This document shows, piece by piece, positions 5,538 to 10,765 of a stretch of 10,765 nucleotides of DNA. The translations under genes were made by a program, and so were the position numbers. Origin of the DNA: an archaeon (GTDB lineage Archaea > Thermoproteota > Nitrososphaeria > Nitrososphaerales > Gagatemarchaeaceae); NCBI GenBank assembly GCA_021822995.1, contig JAKAPN010000011.1:1-10765 (forward strand), given 5' to 3'. The notes beneath the pieces are model-generated. The model worked only from the letters and a program-made list of their open reading frames with translations. It was not told the origin of the DNA and searched no databases. The first letter of the stretch is position 1; every line of letters begins with the position of its first letter.

Positions 5538-7562
5538 GTGGCTCGGGCGTTGGAGCTGAGCGGGTCGGAGCGCCGGGCCATGGAGGCGCTTTGCGATGCC
5601 CTCTTCCCTGGCGCCCCTGACGGACCAGATTTCTTCAGGAGGAGCGCCCATGAACTCGGCGTCGACGTCCTGCTTGCAGACGCGGTGGAGCACTCTCGCC
5701 AGCCGAACAACGCCAGGGACTTCAAGCGGATCCTCACCGTGGTCGAGAGCCCGCTCTACAACCTCGCCCTTACCGGGCGTCCGGTGCGGTTCTCCTCCCT
5801 CGATCCGGAGGCGCGGGAGCGCTACCTCCAGGCATGGCGCGACAGCCCGGTCGCGCTCAAGCGGACGGCATTCCAGGCCCTGAAGCGCCTCACGCTATTC
5901 CTCGCATACGCCACCGCTGGCCCGGACGGCTCGAACCCGAACTGGGACGCCATCGGGTATCCCGGCGCTTCACACGACGCGCCCGTGCCGGTCCCCGAAG
6001 AGCTTCGCCTGGTCCCGCTCAAGGTTGATTCTGACATTACGCTGACAGTCGACGTGGTGGTCGCGGGCTCGGGGGCAGGCGGGAGCGTGATCGCCGACTA
6101 CCTCGCGTCGTCCGGATACGACGTCCTGGTGCTGGAGCAGGGGCCGTACGAGACCGCCGAGACCTTCCAGCAGAGCGAAATGCGGATGATGCAGAAGCTG
6201 TTCCAGCAGAGCGGGACGGCTGCCACCACCGACCTTTCCTTCGTCCTCCTTGCAGGGAGAGGCGCAGGCGGGGGGACCACCGTTAACTGGAACACGTGCC
6301 TGAAGCCTCCCGACAGGGTGCTCGCCGAATGGGAGTCGGAATTTGGAATAACCGGAGTCGCTGGTCCGGAGTTCGTTTCGTTCTTGGATGAAGCGTGGAA
6401 GGCTATCGGGGTCAACGACGAAGAGAGCCAGCGAAACGGGAACAACTCGGTCCTCTGGGACGGCTGCAAGGCGCTTGGTTACAAAGAAGGGAGCGACTAC
6501 CACACGATATCCCGCAACGCCGTCGGTTGCAAGCAGAGGTGCGACTTCTGCACCTACGGCTGCATCTACTCGGCGAAGCAGTCTACGGCGCTGACTTACC
6601 TCCCGCGGGCGCAGAAGAAGGGGGCGAAGTTCGTCTTCGACGCCAGAGTCGAGCACGTCGTCATAGAGGGCGGCGCAGCCAGGGGCGTTGTCGCCAGCGT
6701 AGAATCGGGAGGGAGGACCCACAGGCTCGAAGTGAAGGCGCGCGCGGTCGTAGCAGCTTGCGGCGGCATCGAGACGCCGGCGCTCCTCCTCAGGTCGGGG
6801 GTGCGGGACAGGAACGTGGGCGCGTACCTCCGCCTCGACCCCACGATAGCGGTGGGGGGGATATTCGAGAAGCCGATAGATCCCTGGAAGGGCCCGCCGC
6901 AGACGGTCGCGGTCTGGAAGTTCATCGACCTCGACGGGACCTACCACGGCTTCTGGGTCGAGGCAGCTCCCGCCCACCCGGGGCTGTTCGCCCTGTCTAT
7001 CCCGTGGGTCAACGGCAGGCAGCACAAGGACTTCATGCGCCGGTACTACAGCCGCTCTTCGGCTTCCATCGTCCTCCTCCGCGAGAGGAGCTCGGGCCGG
7101 GTCACGGTAGACAAGGACGGGTACGCCAAGGTTTCCTATGCACTGGAGGGCGAGGACAGGAAGACGCTCGTCCGGGGGATGACAGAAACTGCGAAGATAC
7201 TTGCAGCTGCGGGCGCCAGGGGGGTCTGGACTACCCACAACTCTCAGGTCTTCGCCGGGGACGGGACCAAACCGTTGACTCCCGGAGACCTTGACTCCTT
7301 CGGCGCCGCCCTGGAGAAGCAGGGGGTAGAATACAACCGGATGATGCTCTTCAGCGCGCACATCATGGGGTCGTGCAGGATGAGCGCCGACCCATCCCTT
7401 GGCCCGACTGCCCCCACCGGCGAGCTCCATTCGGTAAAGAACCTCTTTGTCGGAGACGCCTGCGTCTTCCCCACGACCCCCGCGGTCAACCCCATGATCT
7501 CCATCATGGCTATGGCTCGCAGGACCGCAGAGTCCATAAGACTCCGGCTAGGCGACCGCTGA
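5538..7562 (+). CDS. GMC-family FAD oxidoreductase, long-chain alcohol oxidase-like
   Basis: The 674-residue flavoprotein resembles the fatty-alcohol-oxidase branch of GMC oxidoreductases. An N-terminal helical domain (about residues 1-165) precedes the FAD-binding Rossmann motif VVAGSGAGGSVIADYL (177-190) with the ribose-binding acid in VLEQG (E200). A GRGAGGGTTVNWNT segment (241-253) is the GMC flavin-contact region. The C-terminal catalytic region shows FSAHIMGSCRM (H608) and, after VGDACVFPTTP, the NPMISIMAMA signature (N651). A cysteine cluster C331, C335, C338, C342 lies mid-protein as in alcohol-oxidase-like members. It should oxidise an alcohol, passing electrons to oxygen or another acceptor; the true substrate is unknown. 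No signal peptide or clear membrane helix is seen. The start is uncertain: GTG at 5538 has a weak AGGG upstream, but TTG at 5550 fits a leaderless start; numbering here uses GTG. It overlaps no gene and is 4 nt before the next. Confidence 0.85.
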   Translation: MARALELSGSERRAMEALCDALFPGAPDGPDFFRRSAHELGVDVLLADAVEHSRQPNNARDFKRILTVVESPLYNLALTGRPVRFSSLDPEARERYLQAWRDSPVALKRTAFQALKRLTLFLAYATAGPDGSNPNWDAIGYPGASHDAPVPVPEELRLVPLKVDSDITLTVDVVVAGSGAGGSVIADYLASSGYDVLVLEQGPYETAETFQQSEMRMMQKLFQQSGTAATTDLSFVLLAGRGAGGGTTVNWNTCLKPPDRVLAEWESEFGITGVAGPEFVSFLDEAWKAIGVNDEESQRNGNNSVLWDGCKALGYKEGSDYHTISRNAVGCKQRCDFCTYGCIYSAKQSTALTYLPRAQKKGAKFVFDARVEHVVIEGGAARGVVASVESGGRTHRLEVKARAVVAACGGIETPALLLRSGVRDRNVGAYLRLDPTIAVGGIFEKPIDPWKGPPQTVAVWKFIDLDGTYHGFWVEAAPAHPGLFALSIPWVNGRQHKDFMRRYYSRSSASIVLLRERSSGRVTVDKDGYAKVSYALEGEDRKTLVRGMTETAKILAAAGARGVWTTHNSQVFAGDGTKPLTPGDLDSFGAALEKQGVEYNRMMLFSAHIMGSCRMSADPSLGPTAPTGELHSVKNLFVGDACVFPTTPAVNPMISIMAMARRTAESIRLRLGDR

Positions 7563-7566
7563 CGCC

Positions 7567-7917
7567 ATGTCTAGGCAAGCGCCGTACTATATCGTAGGCC
7601 TCCCTGAAGCGCCTTTGGAGGCGACGGAGGCGAGGGCGAAGTTCGAGCGGCTGTCGGAGGAGCTCTGTAAGGTCTACCCCTTCATAGAAGAGATAAGGGC
7701 GGTAGTCAAGTCGAAGAAGGCGGCCAAGACCCACGCTAGGTACGAGGTCTCCGTGGAGATCTACACCCCGCGCGACAGACACTCCTTCACCGAGACGGGC
7801 TACAACATCGCCAGGGTTTTCGACGTGATGGGCCCGAAGATGAAGAGGCTGCTGTCGTCGAAGCAGGGAAAGGTGACCTCGACGCACGGAGACAGCCTCC
7901 GCAAGGGAGAGCGCTAG
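7567..7917 (+). CDS. Small alpha/beta protein, possibly HPF/RaiA-like ribosome hibernation factor
   Basis: The 116-residue protein has a basic, mixed alpha/beta pattern: strand YYIVGL (7-12), a long helix (about 18-37, ARAKFERLSEELCKVYPFI), strand IRAVVKSK, strand ARYEVSVEIYTP (about 57-68), and a final helix FTETGYNIARVFDVMGPKMK. This strand-helix-strand-strand-helix order, a lysine-rich helix end and the YNIARVFDVM helix recall the HPF/YfiA (S30AE) fold, which binds the ribosomal decoding region in dormancy. The resemblance is structural-pattern level only, not a confident motif hit, and a lineage-specific protein of unknown function is equally possible. The ATG is 4 nt after the flavoprotein stop without a Shine-Dalgarno, so translation is probably coupled. 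Its TAG stop shares two bases with the stop of the convergent aminopeptidase gene. Coding is supported by operon position and codon structure. Confidence 0.75.
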   Translation: MSRQAPYYIVGLPEAPLEATEARAKFERLSEELCKVYPFIEEIRAVVKSKKAAKTHARYEVSVEIYTPRDRHSFTETGYNIARVFDVMGPKMKRLLSSKQGKVTSTHGDSLRKGER

Positions 7918-10400
7918 GCCGCCGAAGGTCGCCTGGACTCGGCTCTGAGCTGCTCCACTTCGGCCCTGAGCTTCGCCACGGCCTCGTTGGACTCCTGCAT
8001 CGACGCCAGCTGATGATAGAGGTGGAGTGCCTTCCTCCTTACAGACAGCTGGGGGTCCGAACGCGACGCCTCTTTGAGCGCCCCGAGCAGGCGCGCGTCT
8101 TGCAAGGACCTCATCAACACGTCGACCAGGTACATCCTCACCCTGAACTCCTTGTCGTGCAGGAGCATCTCCTTCAGCACGGGGACCTCGTCGTCGAGAA
8201 TCTTCCCTCTCTCCTTGATTGCCTTCAGCGCCCCCACGCGCTCTCTTCCCGGCCTTCCGTATCGAAGCGATGACGCCACTATCGCGTTCACCTCCGCGTC
8301 TTTCAGGCTGCCCATGGCGGCAAGGGATGCTTCTGCGAGGGTCTCGTTGACAGTGTGCACCTTCATCGCATCTTTCAGGTGTGGTAGTGCTCCCTCGGGC
8401 CACGCCTTCGCGAGGCTGAGAGCGGCTTCGCACCTCACGTAGGGGCTATCGTCGGTTTCGAGCAATCTGAGAAGCGCGTCGACCGCACGGCGCTCCTTGA
8501 AGTGCCCAAGCCCTGCAGCCATCCCTCTCCTCGCCCTCCTGTCCTTGGGGACGGCGACCCCGAGGAGCGCCGTCAGGGCGGCCTCCGAGCCGATCTCTCC
8601 GAGGGCTCTGAACGCCCTCGCCCGGACGATCCAGTACTGCTCCTTTGCTGCCGCTTCGGCTAGCCCTTTGACCGCGGGCTCTGCCTTCAGCTTCCCCAGC
8701 TCCGATGCCGCTTCCGCCCTGCTGTAGGCGCTGGTCCCACGTGCGAGCTGGTTGAGGAGCAGAGAAACTCCCTTCTCGAACTTCGTCCTCCTGAGGAGCC
8801 ACCTGTTCGGGTCGAACTCGACTGTCGTGGGCTGGGCCGGCAGCGAGAAGGTGTACGCCTGGTCCGCGCCTTCGATCTGCACCCTTCTGACCAGCTTCTT
8901 CCCGCCGACGTCGAACACCAGCTCGCACGGGAGCTTGTAGACCGGGGTTCCGTCCTCCGTGCTCTGGGTCTGCCTGACCCTTACCGTCGCCAGGCCCTGT
9001 TCGCCGTCCCAGCCGTAGCTCACCTCGAACTCCGGGTGTCCGGGCCTGTAGAACGACTGCTCGAAGAACTCTTCCAGCTGCATGCCGCTCTCGGCCTCCA
9101 TGGCCTTCCGGAAGTCTCCCGTGTCAGCGACGGAGCGCGCGTGGGCCTTCAGGTAGCGCGAGATGCCCGCGAAGAACGCCTCGTCCCCGACAAGGAACCT
9201 GAGCTGGTGCAGCATCGACGCGCCCTTCGGATACAGGTGGTAGTCGAAGAGGTCGTCGGGCCAGACGTAGTCCCTTTCGACGATTGGCCTGCGGTATTCC
9301 TTCTCGGCCTCTTCGAAATAATCTTCTGTCCTGGCGTCCAGATGCCATGTCCTCTCTTCCACCCCCCGGGTCTTCTCGAGGTACAGCTCCTGGAAGTAAG
9401 ACGCGAACCCTTCGTTGAGCCACGCGTGGGGCCAGTCTGCGCAGGTCACGAGGTCCCCGAACCACTGGTGAGCGAGCTCGTGGGAGACGAGGTCCATGGG
9501 ACGCTGGTTCGGGAGGCTGTAGCTGGTTGCGAAGTCTTCCTCAGAGGCGGCGTCAGGGTAGTAGCTCATGGCCAGCGTGGTGGCGTTCAGGTTCTCTTCC
9601 CCGCCGGCGACGAAGTCTTCGACCGTGGTCTGGTCGTACTTCAGGTATGGGTACTTGACCCCCGTCAGGTCCTCGAATACCTCCATCATCTTCGGCGTCT
9701 CCCCGAAATACCTCAGGACGTCCTCCCGTTTCGACTCCGGGAAGTTGTAGTTCAGCTTCACCCCGCGGGCCTCCTGGGAGACAACCCCGAACTTGCCGGC
9801 GATGAAAGACGTGAGGTAGCACGAGTGGGGGATCTCCTCCTTCCAATGGAACGTGGCGCTTTCGCCATCGGTCTTGCTCGACAGCAGTTTCCCGTTGGAA
9901 ATCACCCGGAACTCCTTCGGGACGGTAATGATCAGCTCGCTGCTCGACTTGTCGGCCGGGTGGTCGTGGCAGGGGAACCAGTACCTCGACTCCTCCGCCT
10001 CGGTGTGGGTCCACGCCTGGATCTCCTTCTCCGGGTGCTCGGCGTCGGGGCCCACGAAGTAAAGCCCCATCTTGGGGTTGGTGCTGTACCGCACAGTCAC
10101 GGCGCGCCTCCCCCTGGCCGGTCCGATCTTCACAGAAAGTACTTTCCCGTCGTAGTCGAACTCCGCGTCCGCGCCGTCCACCTTGACGGCGGTGATGTTG
10201 AGGGAGCAGGCGTCCATCCGCGCGACTTCCAGGCCCCTCTTCACGGGCTCTATCTCGAGCGTACATTCGCCTGATATCGCCTTCTTCTCGAAGTCCACCG
10301 TCGCCTCCACCCTGGTGTGCAAGGTGCGGTACTCGAGCGGCTTCGGATATTTCGGCGAAGATTCGGGCAGGTGGAATGACAGGCGGCTCCCAGGCGCCAC
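7914..10400 (-). CDS. M1-family zinc aminopeptidase with C-terminal HEAT repeats
   Basis: The product is an M1 (gluzincin) aminopeptidase removing N-terminal residues from peptides. Numbering from GTG 10400 (828 residues): an N-terminal beta domain (about 20-210), the exopeptidase motif read here as GGEEN (266-270, E269) instead of GAMEN, the zinc site HELAH (H307, E308, H311) with the third ligand E330 in WLNEGFA, and the catalytic tyrosine probably Y390 in YPKGASML. A beta-sandwich follows (about 450-540), then roughly eight HEAT-like helical repeats (about 546-800) and a short charged coiled-coil tail (AVAKLRAEVEQLRAE). No signal peptide is seen, so it is likely cytosolic and works downstream of the proteasome. 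The ATG at 10427 would add nine residues (MCGRAQRGT), but it lies inside the TATA-like box; GTG at 10400 is 28 nt below that box and fits a leaderless start. The gene is monocistronic, convergent with the upstream operon. Confidence 0.93.
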   Translation of the reverse strand: MAPGSRLSFHLPESSPKYPKPLEYRTLHTRVEATVDFEKKAISGECTLEIEPVKRGLEVARMDACSLNITAVKVDGADAEFDYDGKVLSVKIGPARGRRAVTVRYSTNPKMGLYFVGPDAEHPEKEIQAWTHTEAEESRYWFPCHDHPADKSSSELIITVPKEFRVISNGKLLSSKTDGESATFHWKEEIPHSCYLTSFIAGKFGVVSQEARGVKLNYNFPESKREDVLRYFGETPKMMEVFEDLTGVKYPYLKYDQTTVEDFVAGGEENLNATTLAMSYYPDAASEEDFATSYSLPNQRPMDLVSHELAHQWFGDLVTCADWPHAWLNEGFASYFQELYLEKTRGVEERTWHLDARTEDYFEEAEKEYRRPIVERDYVWPDDLFDYHLYPKGASMLHQLRFLVGDEAFFAGISRYLKAHARSVADTGDFRKAMEAESGMQLEEFFEQSFYRPGHPEFEVSYGWDGEQGLATVRVRQTQSTEDGTPVYKLPCELVFDVGGKKLVRRVQIEGADQAYTFSLPAQPTTVEFDPNRWLLRRTKFEKGVSLLLNQLARGTSAYSRAEAASELGKLKAEPAVKGLAEAAAKEQYWIVRARAFRALGEIGSEAALTALLGVAVPKDRRARRGMAAGLGHFKERRAVDALLRLLETDDSPYVRCEAALSLAKAWPEGALPHLKDAMKVHTVNETLAEASLAAMGSLKDAEVNAIVASSLRYGRPGRERVGALKAIKERGKILDDEVPVLKEMLLHDKEFRVRMYLVDVLMRSLQDARLLGALKEASRSDPQLSVRRKALHLYHQLASMQESNEAVAKLRAEVEQLRAESRRPSAA

Positions 10401-10424
10401 AGTACCGCGCTGGGCGCGGCCGCA

Positions 10425-10431
10425 CATAAAG
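10425..10431 (-). promoter_or_regulatory. TATA-like box of the M1 aminopeptidase gene
   Basis: CTTTATG on the minus strand is centred about 28 nt upstream of the GTG at 10400. It overlaps the ATG at 10427, which argues that this ATG is not the translation start. Confidence 0.5.
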
Positions 10432-10451
10432 ACTTCCGCGACTGGAGTGTT

Positions 10452-10459
10452 GAAATATC
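10452..10459 (+). promoter_or_regulatory. TATA-like box of the rightmost membrane protein gene
   Basis: GAAATATC has its AAATAT core centred 25-26 nt before the ATG at 10481, and no Shine-Dalgarno-to-start geometry competes convincingly (a CGGAG abuts the ATG too closely). This predicts a leaderless mRNA. Confidence 0.55.
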
Positions 10460-10480
10460 CTCTCCCGGCCGTCGCCGGAG

Positions 10481-10765
10481 ATGAGCACCCTGACCAGAGG
10501 GATCCAAGGGCTCATAATCTTCTGCGCCCTGTTCGGCGTCGCCTTCCTCTACGAGGTGTATCCTGTCCTCCCTCAGTTCGTCTTCTACGCCGTGGCCTTC
10601 GGGTGGGTTCTCTTCGTGGTAGACAGCGTGCTGACTTTTGTGAGGCCCGCTGCTTCCTACTATCTCGGGCTGGTCCTCGCCCTGCTCGCCTTCCTGGCCA
10701 CCGTTTCACAGCCTCAGCATTACGCCCTCATCGAAAGCGGGGACATTACGGCGACCCTGACAATA
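10481..10765 (+). CDS. Polytopic membrane protein, N-terminal part (continues past window)
   Basis: The frame is open for 95 codons from ATG 10481 to the right edge with no stop, so the C-terminus is missing. The product starts MSTLTRGIQG and has three hydrophobic stretches that look like membrane helices: about residues 8-24, 33-54 and 59-75, joined by short loops (YEVYPVLPQ; RPAA). After the third helix comes a more polar segment, SQPQHYALIESGDITATL, that could be an extracytoplasmic loop. The single arginine near the N-terminus and the RP after helix 2 give little topology signal. No family is recognised; nothing seen suggests an enzyme or transporter. The start is well supported by a TATA-like box 25-26 nt upstream. 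It is divergently transcribed from the M1 aminopeptidase, 80 nt apart, with no evidence of a functional link. Confidence 0.72.
   Translation, partial: MSTLTRGIQGLIIFCALFGVAFLYEVYPVLPQFVFYAVAFGWVLFVVDSVLTFVRPAASYYLGLVLALLAFLATVSQPQHYALIESGDITATLTI

Noticed and set aside
5970..7430. Long minus-strand open frame (486 codons) opposite the GMC gene
   Set aside because: It lies wholly antisense to a gene with clear FAD and GMC motifs. Its product is rich in Arg/Pro/Val/Asp with no recognisable domain, as expected for a shadow frame in GC-rich DNA.
7510..8433. Minus-strand frame across the end of the GMC operon and the M1 3' end
   Set aside because: It overlaps in other frames three better supported coding regions and has only Arg/Gly-rich shadow composition.
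9036..10274. Plus-strand open frame (412 codons) opposite the M1 aminopeptidase
   Set aside because: It is antisense to the catalytic domain of a confidently identified M1 enzyme, has low-complexity Val/Leu/Arg/Gly/Pro composition, no promoter and no motif.
10250..10709. Minus-strand short frames over the right-hand divergent region
   Set aside because: They are Arg-rich, cross two TATA-like boxes and oppose a membrane protein frame with a convincing promoter and helices.
1..10765. tRNA, rRNA, CRISPR, insertion sequence or riboswitch
   Set aside because: Nearly all of the window is occupied by coding sequence with short gaps; I saw no tandem repeat array, transposase, terminal inverted repeats or RNA gene signature.

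Overview
The window is a GC-rich stretch of what is almost certainly an archaeal chromosome. The best evidence is the transcription-start layout: short A/T-rich boxes lie 25-28 bases upstream of start codons that have no Shine-Dalgarno sequence, which is the pattern of TATA/TBP promoters with leaderless mRNAs. The gene content (TldD/TldE pair, RNase J-like beta-CASP hydrolase, M1 aminopeptidase with a HEAT tail) is compatible with this. The lineage cannot be fixed by eye; a high-GC Nitrososphaerota-like or Thermoplasmatota-like soil or sediment archaeon is a guess. Coding density is very high, with no sign of mobile elements, CRISPR, tRNA or rRNA.

Layout. Positions 1-2587 (minus) hold tldD followed 4 nt later by the TldE partner, which runs off the left edge. 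Positions 2672-4645 (minus) hold an RNase J-like metallo-beta-lactamase gene and, 12 nt downstream, a small HAD phosphatase. A 79-nt divergent promoter region (4646-4724) separates these from a plus-strand operon at 4725-7917. That operon contains a 42-residue single-pass membrane protein starting with TTG, a Gph-type HAD phosphatase, a large GMC/long-chain-alcohol-oxidase-like flavoprotein with a four-cysteine cluster, and a 116-residue protein resembling ribosome hibernation factors. The last gene meets a convergent minus-strand M1 aminopeptidase (7914-10400) so tightly that their stop codons overlap. A second divergent promoter region of 80 nt separates the aminopeptidase from a polytopic membrane protein gene that starts at 10481 and leaves the window on the right.

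How the genes relate: most are housekeeping-type functions: peptide and protein turnover (TldD/E, M1 peptidase), RNA processing (RNase J-like), metabolite or nucleotide dephosphorylation (two HADs) and one redox flavoenzyme of unknown substrate. I see no clear undescribed defence or biosynthetic system. The points most worth a second look are the unannotated 42-aa membrane protein heading the GMC operon, the repeated use of apparently leaderless TTG/GTG starts (which revises several N-termini), the altered GAMEN motif and HEAT tail of the M1 enzyme, and the four-cysteine motif in the flavoprotein.
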